This document shows positions 31,840-41,641 of a stretch of 64,000 nucleotides of DNA, piece after piece. The DNA lies in the NCBI GenBank assembly GCA_900290255.1, contig OMOD01000024.1, positions 34,300 through 98,299 on the forward strand, written 5' to 3'. A program made the position numbers and the translations under genes. The notes under the pieces are model-generated. The model was not told where the DNA came from, ran no database searches, and saw only the letters and a program-made list of their open reading frames with translations. Every line of letters starts with the position of its first letter. The first letter of the stretch is position 1. Source of the stretch: Candidatus Sulfotelmatobacter kueseliae (GTDB taxonomy: Bacteria; Acidobacteriota; Terriglobia; Terriglobales; Acidobacteriaceae).

Positions 31840-33417
31840 CGATGCGCCCTCGCACGCATGGTCTTCTGTTTTGCCGCCATCTTTTCCCTGCTCTCCTGCT
31901 CCTCTAAACCAGACCCCAGCACGCTGGTGATGATCATTGAGGCGAGCCCGACAAATCTCGATCCGCGGGTCGGCATCGATGCGTGGTCGGAGCGAATCGA
32001 TGGTTTGATCTTCGACGACCTGCTGTCGCGGGGGGACAATTTGGATGTCGCCCCCGGACTGGCCGAGCGCTGGGAGATTCCCGATCCGCTGACCTATGTC
32101 TTTCATCTTCATCGCGGCGTGAAGTTTCAAGACGGCCGTCCGCTGACCGCGCGCGACGTAAAGTGGACTTTCGATTCACTGCTTGAAGGCAAGATTCTCA
32201 GCACCAAGGCGGCCAACTATCGGTTTGTTGACCACGTGGATGCGCCGGATGACGCCACCGTCATATTTCATCTCAAAGAACCGGACTCACCGTTGTTGTG
32301 GAACCTTTCGGACGGCGCCATGGGGATCGTTCCCTACGGAAGTCTGGATGAAATGACGCGGAATCCGGTCGGCTCGGGGCCGTTCAAGTTCGTCAGCGCG
32401 GAAACCGACCGCGAAATTATTCTGGAACGCAACGACGACTACTGGGGCGAGAAGGCCAAGCTCGCGCGCGTGCGCTTCGCCGTGGTCCCGGATGAAACTA
32501 CGCAGGCTCTGGAACTGCGTAAGGGCAGCGGAGACGTGGCCATCAATTCGCTCACTCCGGATACGGTTCTCGCTCTCAGCCGCGAGCCAACGCTTGCGGT
32601 CGAACGCGGACCGGGAACGCGGCTGGCATATCTGGCATTCAATCTGCGAGCTCCCATTCTGCAAGACGCGCGCGTGCGCCAGGCCATTGCGTACGCACTA
32701 GACCGGCAGGCGATGATCGACTACCTGTGGCGCGGGCAGGCAGAACTGGCACGCAGCATTCTGCCGCCGCAAAGTTGGGCGTATGACGGAGATGTGCCCG
32801 CTTACGGGCACGATCCAGAGAAGGCCAATCGTCTGCTCGATGCCGCCGGCTACGCGGCGGTGAACGGCGTGCGTTTCCACATCATCATGAAGACCTCACT
32901 GGACGCGAACACGCGCATGATGGTGGCCGTCATGCAGCAGCAGTTGCGCCAAGTGGGGATCGTGCTTGATATCCGCAGCTTCGAATCAGCCACGTTTTTC
33001 TCTGACGTAATTCACGGCGCGTTTCAGATGTACGGGTTGCGCTGGATCGGCGGCAACGAGGACCCGGACATTTTCGAATATGTCTTCCACTCGGCGAAAT
33101 TTCCGCCCAACGGCGCCAACCGCGGGTTCTATTCCAATCCCAAGGTGGACGAACTCATTGACCGGGCGCGGCGCGAGGTTGATCCGGCGTTGCGCAAGCC
33201 GCTTTACGCCGAAGTGCAGCGCGTCCTGGCCGAGGACCTGCCATACATCGATTTGTGGTACCTCGACAACGTGATCGTGCACACGCACCGGGTGCGCAAC
33301 CTGAAACTGAACCCCGCCGGAAATTATGATTTTCTGCGCACGGCGGAACTTGTGCCGGAGGACGGAGCGACGAGCGTGCAGACGGCGGACCGCGGCTCGA
33401 TCCAGCACCCACGCTGA
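31804..33417 (+). CDS. Peptide/nickel-type ABC transporter substrate-binding lipoprotein
   Basis: About 537 residues. SBP_bac_5 family: a lipoprotein signal with lipobox FSLLSC, then TLVMIIEASPTNLDPRVGIDAWSERIDGLIFDDLL, KFQDGRPLTARDVKWTFDSLL, PVGSGPFKF and ARVRFAVVPDETTQALELRKG, all typical of OppA/DppA proteins. ATG 31804 is used because the signal needs its Arg-rich start. The next ATG (31858) would give an uncharged signal, and the residues before it come from the family C repeat. No permease or ATPase genes follow. The bound ligand is unknown. Confidence 0.85.
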   Translation: MRSEARGPRSGFRCALARMVFCFAAIFSLLSCSSKPDPSTLVMIIEASPTNLDPRVGIDAWSERIDGLIFDDLLSRGDNLDVAPGLAERWEIPDPLTYVFHLHRGVKFQDGRPLTARDVKWTFDSLLEGKILSTKAANYRFVDHVDAPDDATVIFHLKEPDSPLLWNLSDGAMGIVPYGSLDEMTRNPVGSGPFKFVSAETDREIILERNDDYWGEKAKLARVRFAVVPDETTQALELRKGSGDVAINSLTPDTVLALSREPTLAVERGPGTRLAYLAFNLRAPILQDARVRQAIAYALDRQAMIDYLWRGQAELARSILPPQSWAYDGDVPAYGHDPEKANRLLDAAGYAAVNGVRFHIIMKTSLDANTRMMVAVMQQQLRQVGIVLDIRSFESATFFSDVIHGAFQMYGLRWIGGNEDPDIFEYVFHSAKFPPNGANRGFYSNPKVDELIDRARREVDPALRKPLYAEVQRVLAEDLPYIDLWYLDNVIVHTHRVRNLKLNPAGNYDFLRTAELVPEDGATSVQTADRGSIQHPR

Positions 33418-33477
33418 GCAAACGTCGCGTGTTACCATCGAACGTTTGGCAGGCCGGCGAGACGCTGGCGCTAACAG

Positions 33478-34269
33478 ATGCGAATTTTGTTCATCGGCGA
33501 CATTTTTGGGCGCCCGGGGCGCAACATCGTCAAGGAACGACTGCCGGGAATCGCTCGCGATCACGGCATTGAATTGATCATTGCCAACGGCGAGAACGCG
33601 GCCGCCGGATTCGGAATTACTCCGGCGCTGGCGGAAGATCTGTTTGAACTGAACATCGACGTCATCACTACCGGCAACCACATCTGGGACAAGCGCGAGA
33701 TCGTGGACTACTTCCAAGCGCTTGAGGGCAACGGCCGCGGGCCCGCGCGAAGGGTGCTGCGCCCGGCGAACTATCCGGCCGACATGCCGGGATGGGGCGT
33801 GTATGAGGGCGCGAAAGGAAAAGTCCCTTATGCGGTGATCAACCTGCAGGGGCGGATCTTCATGGCCGCGAACGACGACCCCTTCCGCACCGCCGACCAG
33901 CTCCTCGCGAAGATCCAGGCCAAGGTGATCGTGGTTGACATGCACGCGGAAGCCACCTCGGAGAAGATTTCGCTCGGCTGGTATCTCGACGGACGCGTAA
34001 CCGCGGTCATCGGCACGCATACGCACGTGCCGACAGCCGATGAGCGCGTTCTGCCCAAAGGCACTGCTTATATCACTGATGTGGGAATGACCGGACCTTA
34101 CGACGGCGTGATCGGCGTCCAGAAAGAGCTGGTGGTGGGCAAGTTTCTGAAGGGCATGCCGGTCCGCTTCGAGCCCGCCACGGGCGATGTGCGCCTCTGC
34201 GCCGTGGTGATAGACGTCGACGAGGTCACCGGTAAGGCGCGCTCGATCGAGCGGTTGATGCTGTCGTAG
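33478..34269 (+). CDS. ymdB: YmdB-family calcineurin-like phosphodiesterase (TIGR00282)
   Basis: 263 residues, the normal size. Metallophosphoesterase ligands are visible: ILFIGDIFGRPGR (1-13), IIANGENAAAGFG (35-47), TTGNHIWDKRE (64-74), VDMHAEATSEK and the C-terminal GTHTHVPTADERVLPKGTAYITDVGM. YmdB hydrolyses 2',3'-cyclic nucleotides and in Bacillus links to biofilm choice. It is a single gene here. No Shine-Dalgarno is evident before the ATG. The interval 34270-34497 holds a TAGAAT box at about 34452 but no gene. Confidence 0.92.
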   Translation: MRILFIGDIFGRPGRNIVKERLPGIARDHGIELIIANGENAAAGFGITPALAEDLFELNIDVITTGNHIWDKREIVDYFQALEGNGRGPARRVLRPANYPADMPGWGVYEGAKGKVPYAVINLQGRIFMAANDDPFRTADQLLAKIQAKVIVVDMHAEATSEKISLGWYLDGRVTAVIGTHTHVPTADERVLPKGTAYITDVGMTGPYDGVIGVQKELVVGKFLKGMPVRFEPATGDVRLCAVVIDVDEVTGKARSIERLMLS

Positions 34270-34497
34270 AGACGGTGCTTCGGATGTTCCCTCGCGGCGG
34301 GTAAGGAGCACCAGACTGGGTCCCACCGAACTTTAGTGCATGCAAGCCCAGGCCAACCACTCGTTCTCTTGAAGGGCCGGCTTCCAGCTTCAGCCCCGTT
34401 GAACCAGAAGGTACGAGGACCGGTTAGCGTCCCCGAACTTCGGAAAGCAGGCTAGAATCAGACGACTGGAATTAGACCATCTGAATTAAACGACAAA

Positions 34498-36360
34498 ATG
34501 CGGCGGACAGTTTTGATCATCGCGACGGGACTTCTCACGGCTATGCTGGCGGCGCCTGCCTTCGCTGCTGGGAACGATCCTGCGCCGGATCAGCCCATTT
34601 CCTGCGGCAATGGAATTCCGGGCGGAGTCAACTGTATCGCCACCAAGAGCCAGATCAAGGAAGCCCGCAGCGCTTTCAACCGCGGGCGGAAGCTCGCGGA
34701 TCGCAAGCAACTGGAGGAGGCGTACTCGGAGTTCGATAATGCTGCGCGGCTGGTGCCGCAGAATCCGCAATTTCTGACGGCGCGCGAACTGGTGAAGGCC
34801 AAGCTGGTATTCAACCACGTGGAGCGCGGCAACGTCCTGTTGCTCGAGAACCTGCGTGCGCGGGCTGCGGAAGAATTCCGCGCCGCGCTCGACCTTGACC
34901 CGGAGAACCAATTTGTGCAGGAGAGGTTCAAAGAAGCGGTCCGCGAGGAGGCAGCGGATGCGCCGGCAGTTTTGCCGGTTCAGCTGGCGGATGCGGGCGA
35001 AATTCACATCCAGCCGCGGGACGACCGCGCCACCTTCCACTTCACCGGGGACGTGCGCAGCCTCTTCGCCCAGTTGGCTCCCGCCTACGGAGTGACGGTG
35101 CAGTTTGACGATTCGGTGCAGAACCGGCAAGTGCGCTTCAATGTGGAGGACGTGGACTTCTTCACCGCTCTGAAACTGGCCTGTGAGATCAGCAAAACCA
35201 TGTGGGCAGCGCTCGACACGCGCCAGCTTCTGGTCGCGGCCGACAATCCTGAAAATCACAAGCAGTTTGACCGCATGTCACTCCAGACCTTCACTCTGCC
35301 CTCGCATTCCACTCCGCAGGAAGCGAGTGAGGTGGTGAACACCTTGCGCGTCCTGTTCGATCTGCGTTTCGTCAGCCCGGGGCAGACCGCGGATACGCTG
35401 GAGGTACGCGGGCCGCAGCCGATTCTGAAAGCCTGCAGCCAGTTGATGGAGCAGCTCAGAAATGGGCGGCCGCAAGTGGGGCTCGATGTGCGCATCTTTC
35501 AGATCAGCCACCAGCTCACGCGCAACATCGGGGTGCACGTTCCCAACGCGTTTAACCTCTACAACATTCCTGCAGCGGCGCTGGCGGGGCTGGCCGGACA
35601 GAACATCCAGCAACTCATCAACCAGCTCATTTCCTCCGGCGGCATCAACCAGGCGGGCAGTTCAGCGCTCTCGGGTCTTCTTGCCCAGCTGGAAGGGCAG
35701 CAGAACTCCATCTTCAGCCAGCCGCTGGCCACCTTCGGCGGCGGACTGACTTTCATGGGTCTCAGCCTTGACCATCTGGCCGCAGCCCTTTCGGTCAACG
35801 AATCCTGGGCCCGCAGTCTGGAGCACATGACCTTACGCGCCGACCAGGGCAGCGACGCCACCTTCCACGTGGGGGAGCGTTATCCCATCCAGAATGCCAG
35901 CTACGCGCCCATTTACAACTCGCCGCAGATCTCGCAGGTTCTGGGAAACCAGAGCTACATCGCGCCGTTCCCTTCCGTGAGCTACGAAGATATCGGGTTG
36001 AACATGAAGGTCAAACCCGCGGTGCACGGCGATGGCAGCGTCAGCCTGCAACTCGACATCGAGGTGCGTTCGCTCACCGGTCAGTCCAACAACGGAGTCC
36101 CCATCATGTCGAACCGGGAATACCAGGCAAGCATCAACCTGAAGGATGGCGAGCCGGCCGTCGTGGCGGGCGCAATTTCGCGGACGGACTCACTCGCCTT
36201 GAGCGGAATTCCCGGCCTCGGGTTCCTTCCGGGCCTGAATCAGGCGATGGTCAATAACACCAAGGAAGAGGACTCGGACGAGCTCATGATTGTCATCACG
36301 CCCCACATCCTGGCAGATATTAATCGGATAACCCCAGAGATCTGGATGAGCCAGAACTAG
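34498..36360 (+). CDS. Secretin-family outer-membrane channel with N-terminal TPR-like region
   Basis: 620 residues. Signal peptide (VLIIATGLLTAMLAAPAFAA), then a helical repeat region (about 45-150: SAFNRGRKLADRKQLEEAYSEFDNAARLVPQNPQFLTA) like TPRs, then secretin N-domains (FTGDVRSLFAQLAPAYGVTVQFDD) and a C-terminal secretin domain (VGLDVRIFQISHQLTRNIG; VSYEDIGLNMKVKPAVHGDGSVSLQLDIEV; INLKDGEPAVVAGAISR; SDELMIVITPHIL). Secretins form outer-membrane pores of type II secretion or type IV pili. No pilMNOP or gsp genes adjoin. The pilin gene is 24 kb away. Confidence 0.87.
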   Translation: MRRTVLIIATGLLTAMLAAPAFAAGNDPAPDQPISCGNGIPGGVNCIATKSQIKEARSAFNRGRKLADRKQLEEAYSEFDNAARLVPQNPQFLTARELVKAKLVFNHVERGNVLLLENLRARAAEEFRAALDLDPENQFVQERFKEAVREEAADAPAVLPVQLADAGEIHIQPRDDRATFHFTGDVRSLFAQLAPAYGVTVQFDDSVQNRQVRFNVEDVDFFTALKLACEISKTMWAALDTRQLLVAADNPENHKQFDRMSLQTFTLPSHSTPQEASEVVNTLRVLFDLRFVSPGQTADTLEVRGPQPILKACSQLMEQLRNGRPQVGLDVRIFQISHQLTRNIGVHVPNAFNLYNIPAAALAGLAGQNIQQLINQLISSGGINQAGSSALSGLLAQLEGQQNSIFSQPLATFGGGLTFMGLSLDHLAAALSVNESWARSLEHMTLRADQGSDATFHVGERYPIQNASYAPIYNSPQISQVLGNQSYIAPFPSVSYEDIGLNMKVKPAVHGDGSVSLQLDIEVRSLTGQSNNGVPIMSNREYQASINLKDGEPAVVAGAISRTDSLALSGIPGLGFLPGLNQAMVNNTKEEDSDELMIVITPHILADINRITPEIWMSQN

Positions 36361-36466
36361 GACGGGCTTTCCTCGGCCCCGCCGGCTTTGCCTTTCATGG
36401 GCGCAGCGCGGAGGCTTGCTGCCCTGGTTCTTCCGGGAGCCGGGACCTCAAAGCCGGAAGCCGCGC

Positions 36467-37384
36467 TCACTTCGGTTGTTTCGCCGCGAACTCGACCAGG
36501 CTCTTGTACAGCTCTTTCATCTGTGGATCGAAGCTTGCGACTTTTCTGCCGTTGATGAAAAGGGTGGGTGTGCTGGTCACATCCACGGCTTTGCCCAGCT
36601 CGATCGAGGCATCCACGTGCGCCTTGGTCTCGGGCTTAGCCGCGCAGGCGGCAATGTCGGCACCCTTGACGCCGGCTCCGTCGGCGATGGCGGTAAGCTT
36701 CTCGTCCACGTTTTCGGCAGTAATGTCGGATTGCGTCTCATACGTCTTCGCGATGAACTTCCAAAAGGCATCGCTCGAGGCGCGGCCCACACAGTCGGCG
36801 TAATCCGCGGCCTTGACTGCCCAGTTGTGCACTTGCCCCAGGGGAAAATTTTGAAACACAAAGCGCGCATTGGGTTCAGCGGCGACCAGCGCTTCGATCT
36901 CCGGCTGCGCCCTTTTGCAGGCTGGACATTGCAAGTCGCCGAATTCCACGATGATGACCGGGGCATCCTTGGGGCCGCGCTGAGGACCGGTGATCCCCTT
37001 CTCAAGAATCTTCATCGCGGGATCAAACGGCCGGGCACCGAAGGGGATAATGTCGCCGGTGAGGGCGTGCTCCCCGTCGGGAGCAACGTAGAAGCGGCTC
37101 AGCTGCTGTCCTTGCTGGGTGGCGAGAACGACCGTGACCTCCGCCAATCCTGCCACGCCGGCAGGCCGGATGCCGGAGATCCTCCAGGTGAGATCTGGCT
37201 GGTAGCCGAAGGTCTGCTGCAAAAAGGAATCGACCGTGGCCTCCGTCGGAAGATTGACCGCGGCATCGCCGGCGGCGGGCGAGGCCGCGGGCTTGCCCGG
37301 TGTTACCTTCGCGGCGGTGGTTTGGGCTGCGGCGAGGCTGCCGGCCAGGATCAGAACACAAATCGAGTTCAAGAGGATACGCAT
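36467..37384 (-). CDS. DsbA/thioredoxin-like exported disulfide oxidoreductase
   Basis: 305 residues from ATG 37384 (the ORF-track M is a TTG). Signal peptide ILLNSICVLILAGSLAAAQ. An N-terminal part (about 45-130) precedes a Thioredoxin_4/DsbG-like domain with CPAC (FGDLQCPACKRAQPEIEAL), a second pair (YADCVGRAS, IAACAAK) and the cis-Pro TPTLFINGRKV. In such proteins CPAC forms or reshuffles disulfides in exported substrates. It sits convergently beyond the secretin gene, so a role in folding envelope proteins is possible, but this is context only. Confidence 0.85.
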   Translation of the reverse strand: MRILLNSICVLILAGSLAAAQTTAAKVTPGKPAASPAAGDAAVNLPTEATVDSFLQQTFGYQPDLTWRISGIRPAGVAGLAEVTVVLATQQGQQLSRFYVAPDGEHALTGDIIPFGARPFDPAMKILEKGITGPQRGPKDAPVIIVEFGDLQCPACKRAQPEIEALVAAEPNARFVFQNFPLGQVHNWAVKAADYADCVGRASSDAFWKFIAKTYETQSDITAENVDEKLTAIADGAGVKGADIAACAAKPETKAHVDASIELGKAVDVTSTPTLFINGRKVASFDPQMKELYKSLVEFAAKQPK

Positions 37385-37446
37385 GGTCCCTTTCAATTTC
37401 GAGGTTTCAGAAAAGCGGCCTTTCAGGATACATCAGATCAGGAAGT

Positions 37447-39087
37447 TCACGTCTCGCCCTTCGTGGCAATGGGAACGCGGCGCCCGTAGCCAAAGGCCTT
37501 GGGAGAAATCTTAAGGCCCGGAGCTGCCTGCTGGCGCTTGTATTCGGCCCGGTCCACCATGCGGATGACGCGCCGCACGGTTTCGATATCGAAACCACGA
37601 TCGGCCGCGATGCGCTCGGCCGAGTGCGAATCCTCCACGTAATCTTCGAGCACCGCGTCGAGGATTTCGTAGGGCGGAAGCGAATCGCTGTCCTTCTGAT
37701 CGGGGCGAAGTTCGGCGGACGGAGGTTTTTCCAGCGTGGCCTGCGGGATCACCGGCCGACGCGAGTTCACGTAGCGGCTTAAGCGATAGACCAGCGTTTT
37801 TGGAACATCGGAAATCACCGCCAGCCCGCCGACCATGTCTCCGTATAGCGTGCAGTAGCCGACGCCCAGTTCGCTCTTGTTGCCGGTAGAAAGGACGATC
37901 GCGCCCAGCTTGTTCGACAGCGCCATCAACAACGTTCCCCGCGCCCGAGACTGGATGTTCTCCTCGGTCACGTCTTCTTTCTGCCCGGCGAAGATGCCCT
38001 GCAAGGTCTGACGATAAGCTTCGTAAGCAGGATTGATGGAAAGCAATTCGAAACGGATGCCCAGATTTTGCGCCAGGGCACGGGCGTCTTCGATCGAACC
38101 CCGCGACGAGTACGGTCCCGGCATGCCGACGCCGATGACGTTTTCCGGCCCGACCGCATCGGCGGCAATGACGGCGGTCAGCGCCGAATCAATGCCCCCG
38201 CTCAGTCCGACGATGGCCTGCCGAAATCCGCACTTGCGCATGTAATCGCGGGTGCCCAGCACCAGCGCGGTGTAAACGCTGGCGTCGTCGCCCGCAATCT
38301 GGTCGTGCATTTCACCCGACAGGCTGCTGGAATCGAAATAGATCAGATCTTCTTCGAAGGACCGGCCCTGGGCAACGACCTGACCTTCCGGGTTAAGAAC
38401 CAGGCTCGATCCGTCAAACACCAGACTGTCGTTACCGCCGACCTGGTTGACGAAAGCCACCGGAACTTTGTGCTGGCGCGCGATGCTGGCCAGCATGTCG
38501 CGGCGGAGTTCGCGCTTGCCAATCCAGAACGGGGAACCTGAGATATTGAGCAGAAAATTTCCACCCGCCTGCATGAGGGACGCCACGGGATCCGACGCAT
38601 ACATCCGCCGGCTCCAAAACTGCTTGTCGTTCCAGGCATCCTCGCAAATGGTGAGTGCCATGCGCTTGCCGCAGAAGGAGAAAAGTTCCTGACTCTTGGC
38701 GGGAGCGAAGTTGCGCATTTCATCGAAGACGTCGTAGGTAGGCAGCAACATCTTCGATTGCACGAACGCGACCTTGCCCTCCAGGAGCCAGGCTGCGGAA
38801 TTCATGACCGACTTCCCGGTGTCGGAGCGAGCCGGCGTGACCAGACCGCAGATGACGGCGATGCCGCGCGTCTCAGCCGCGATGCGCTCGACCGTCTCCT
38901 GGTTCCGGGCCACGAACGACGACCGCTCAACCAGATCGCGCGGCGGGTAGCCGCACACCGAGAGTTCGGGAAACACAACCAGCCCGGCTTCTGCAGCCCG
39001 GGCACGCCGCGAAAAATCTATGATTTTGGCCGCGTTGCCCGAGAAATCTCCGACCGTGGGATTGATTTGTCCGAGCGCGATCTTCAC
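37447..39087 (-). CDS. nadE: NAD+ synthetase, glutamine-hydrolysing
   Basis: 546 residues in two domains. The nitrilase-type glutaminase (1-270) has its triad visible: E41 (FPELSVCGYPP), K112 (VQSKMLLPTYDVFDE) and C148 (ALTICEDAW). The synthetase domain (about 290-546) has the PP-loop GLSGGIDSALTAV (296-301) and STGNKSELGVGYCTLYGDMVGGL. It makes NAD+ from deamido-NAD+ with ammonia passed from glutamine. Starts at GTG 39087 with a TAAACT box about 6 nt upstream. The plus-strand interval 39088-39267 contains a TGTTACA half-site but no gene. Confidence 0.96.
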   Translation of the reverse strand: MKIALGQINPTVGDFSGNAAKIIDFSRRARAAEAGLVVFPELSVCGYPPRDLVERSSFVARNQETVERIAAETRGIAVICGLVTPARSDTGKSVMNSAAWLLEGKVAFVQSKMLLPTYDVFDEMRNFAPAKSQELFSFCGKRMALTICEDAWNDKQFWSRRMYASDPVASLMQAGGNFLLNISGSPFWIGKRELRRDMLASIARQHKVPVAFVNQVGGNDSLVFDGSSLVLNPEGQVVAQGRSFEEDLIYFDSSSLSGEMHDQIAGDDASVYTALVLGTRDYMRKCGFRQAIVGLSGGIDSALTAVIAADAVGPENVIGVGMPGPYSSRGSIEDARALAQNLGIRFELLSINPAYEAYRQTLQGIFAGQKEDVTEENIQSRARGTLLMALSNKLGAIVLSTGNKSELGVGYCTLYGDMVGGLAVISDVPKTLVYRLSRYVNSRRPVIPQATLEKPPSAELRPDQKDSDSLPPYEILDAVLEDYVEDSHSAERIAADRGFDIETVRRVIRMVDRAEYKRQQAAPGLKISPKAFGYGRRVPIATKGET

Positions 39088-39267
39088 GTCTTTAGTTTAC
39101 GGCCACCGAGAAGGTCGGGCCAAGTGAAGCGTCCGGAGTCCGCTTGCCGGGGCTCGTGATGGTAGCGGTTACAGACCCGGAATCGGCGGGAACCGGTATT
39201 CCGGAAAAGAGGCAAGAAAACTGTTACATTATCGTTTTGCTAGATGCACGGGCACGAGGCTAGAACC

Positions 39268-41490
39268 ATGCGAACCCAGATAAGGCACTACTTCCTAAAT
39301 GCTGTCCTGTTCTCGATCGCAACTTGCAGCAGCGTTCCCTGCTTCCCACAATCCGGCGGCCAGACGCATCCCTGGATGAATCCCACTCTGTCGCCTGACG
39401 ACCGCGCCTCCCTGGTGGTTAAGAAGATGACGCTGGACGAAAAAATCACTCTTTTGCACGGGACGGGCATGGAGGGGCTCGGCCCAGTGAGCCCGTTGGC
39501 CGCACAATCCAATGGAGGGGCGGGATATGTGGTCGGCATTCCGCGTCTGGGCATTCCCGCCATACAGATGTCGGACGCCGCCTACGGCGTCTGCAAGAGT
39601 GGCGAGAACGGCCGCTATTCGACCGCGCTGCCCGCCAATGTGGGCGCGGCGGCGAGCTGGGATCTGGACGCCGCCTACGCCTACGGGGCGCTCATCGGCC
39701 GCGAACTGCGCGCCCAGGGCTACAACATGTCACTGGGCGGAGGGGTTGATATCACGCGCGAACCGCGCAACGGCCGCACCTTCGAATATCTCGGCGAAGA
39801 TCCCATACTGGCCGGCAAGATGGTCGGCGCGCTGATGAAAGGCGAGCAGGCGCAGCATGTGATCGGCGACCTGAAGCACTACGCCTTCAACGATCAGGAG
39901 AGCGGGCGCACCGCCGTGAATGTGAACATCGACCAGCGTGCCGGGCGCGAAAGCGATCTTCTCGCTTTCGAAATCGGTCTCGAGGACTCGAACGCAGCCG
40001 CCGTAATGTGCTCCTACAACCGCGTGAACGGCGCTTATGCGTGCGAGAACAAATACCTGCTGACGGATGTCCTGAAGAAAGACTGGAAGTTCAAAGGATT
40101 CGTCGTTTCGGATTGGGGAGCGACGCACAGCACGGCCAAGGCCTCCGCCGCAGGTCTGGACCACGAAGAACCTGCGTGGATTTTTTATGGCAACGATTTG
40201 AAGAAGGCGGTCGAATCCGGCCAGGTGCCGCTGGCTGAAGTCGACGAGCACGTTCACCGGATTTTGTGGACCATGTTTGCCAGCGGCGTGATTGACGATC
40301 CGCCGCGGAAAAGCGTGGTCGATGTCGAGGGCGGCCTGGAAATTGCGCAGAGGATGGAAGAGCAAAGCGCCGTGCTGCTCAAGAATGACGGGCAGCTTCC
40401 CCTCGATGCCGAAATTCACAGCATCGCGGTCATTGGGCCGCACGCCGACGTGGGAATGATCTCCGGCGGCGGTTCGGCGCAGGTTGATCCTCCGGGAGGA
40501 AATGCGATCATGCCCCCGGGCCAGGGCGCAACGGAATGGGGCGTGCCCATCTGGTTCCCGACTTCTCCGCTGAAATCCATTCGCGCGAAAGTTCCTGGCG
40601 CGCAGGTTCAGTTTAACTCCGGTTCCGATCCCGGCTCAGCTGCGGCCCTGGCAAAAACAGCTGACGTGGCCATCGTCTTTGCCTACCAGTGGGAGAGCGA
40701 GGACATGGATTTGCGCAGTCTCTCACTCCCGGAAAATCAGGATGATTTGATTGCCAAGGTGGCGGCGGCGAATCCGCGCACGATCGTGGTTCTGGAAACC
40801 GGGAGCCCGGTGACCATGCCGTGGGTGGATCAGGTCAGCGCGATCCTGGAAGCCTGGTATGGCGGCAGCCGGGGATCGAATGCGGTCGCAAACATACTTT
40901 TCGGAGATGTCAACCCGAGTGCGAAGTTGCCGGTGACTTTCCCCAAGAGCGAAGCCGACCTGCCGCATCTAACCATTGTCAAACCGCCTAAGAAGACCAC
41001 GGATGCCGACAGCCAGGGCTGGAGGCGGACTGCCGCGGGCTTGCCCGCTTTCCAGGTCGCTTACGACGAGGGAGTGAAAGTCGGCTACAAGTGGTACGAC
41101 GCAGAAAATAAGCCGGTGCTTTTCCCCTTCGGCTACGGGCTTTCCTACACAACTTACTCTTACGCGAATCTCAAGGTGGCGGTGGGGAAAAATCCACGCG
41201 TGAGTTTCACGGTGACGAATACTGGAAGCCGCGCCGGAGCCGAAATCGCGGAAGTCTATGCTTCCCTGCCAGCCGCGGCAGCGGAGCCGCCGAAGCGGCT
41301 GGTGGGCTGGAGCAAAGTCAAACTTGATCCCGGAGAGAGCAAGGAAGTCACGGTTGAAGTGGCGGCGAAATATCTTTCCATCTTCAGTGTTGAGAAAGAC
41401 GGTTGGCAGTTGCTTCCGGGAGAGTACACCTTTATGGTGGGTGGCTCTTCGCAGAACCTGCCATTGAAAGAGGCCGTGACCTTGCGATAG
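39268..41490 (+). CDS. GH3 beta-glucosidase, exported
   Basis: 740 residues from ATG 39268, preceded by GAGG at 8 nt; the ORF-track start at 39244 adds eight unsupported residues. Signal peptide (NAVLFSIATCSSVPCF). GH3 N-terminal barrel with PAIQMSDAAYGV, GVDITREPRNGRTFEYLGEDP, KHYAFNDQE and the nucleophile Asp282 in VVSDWGATHST. GH3_C domain (VIGPHADVGMISGGGSAQV) and a fibronectin III-like domain at the end (GAEIAEVYASLPAAAAEPPKRLVGWSKVKL). Likely cuts terminal beta-glucosides in the periplasm. No sugar transporter is adjacent. Confidence 0.93.
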   Translation: MRTQIRHYFLNAVLFSIATCSSVPCFPQSGGQTHPWMNPTLSPDDRASLVVKKMTLDEKITLLHGTGMEGLGPVSPLAAQSNGGAGYVVGIPRLGIPAIQMSDAAYGVCKSGENGRYSTALPANVGAAASWDLDAAYAYGALIGRELRAQGYNMSLGGGVDITREPRNGRTFEYLGEDPILAGKMVGALMKGEQAQHVIGDLKHYAFNDQESGRTAVNVNIDQRAGRESDLLAFEIGLEDSNAAAVMCSYNRVNGAYACENKYLLTDVLKKDWKFKGFVVSDWGATHSTAKASAAGLDHEEPAWIFYGNDLKKAVESGQVPLAEVDEHVHRILWTMFASGVIDDPPRKSVVDVEGGLEIAQRMEEQSAVLLKNDGQLPLDAEIHSIAVIGPHADVGMISGGGSAQVDPPGGNAIMPPGQGATEWGVPIWFPTSPLKSIRAKVPGAQVQFNSGSDPGSAAALAKTADVAIVFAYQWESEDMDLRSLSLPENQDDLIAKVAAANPRTIVVLETGSPVTMPWVDQVSAILEAWYGGSRGSNAVANILFGDVNPSAKLPVTFPKSEADLPHLTIVKPPKKTTDADSQGWRRTAAGLPAFQVAYDEGVKVGYKWYDAENKPVLFPFGYGLSYTTYSYANLKVAVGKNPRVSFTVTNTGSRAGAEIAEVYASLPAAAAEPPKRLVGWSKVKLDPGESKEVTVEVAAKYLSIFSVEKDGWQLLPGEYTFMVGGSSQNLPLKEAVTLR

Positions 41491-41520
41491 GAGTTCCTGA
41501 CGATGGTCGAACTACCGGCG

Positions 41521-41600
41521 CCATCCCGAGCGAAGCCGCTTTCTGGTAGACCCTCGGCTTCAGCCGAGGGCGAGCGAGGCGAAGCGAGGGATCTTGCGCG
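41521..41600. repeat. Family B relative with CCCTCGGC-TTCA-GCCGAGGG hairpin
   Basis: CATCCCGAGCGAAGCC then an 8-bp stem hairpin at 41551-41570 and GAAGCGAGGGATCTTGCGCG. Between the convergent GH3 and YncE/phosphoesterase genes. It could stop transcription in both directions, but there is no T-tract. Confidence 0.6.
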
Positions 41601-41641
41601 GGCGTATCAATAGTCTTCTATTGCTGAATTCCAAGCACTTC

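Noticed and set aside
32986-34326. 446-aa minus-strand ORF opposite the lipoprotein and ymdB genes
   Set aside because: It spans two good plus-strand genes and contains no motif.
39222-39236. TGTTACATTATCG upstream of the GH3 gene as a Pho box
   Set aside because: Only one 7-bp half-site is present; the second repeat at an 11-bp period is missing.
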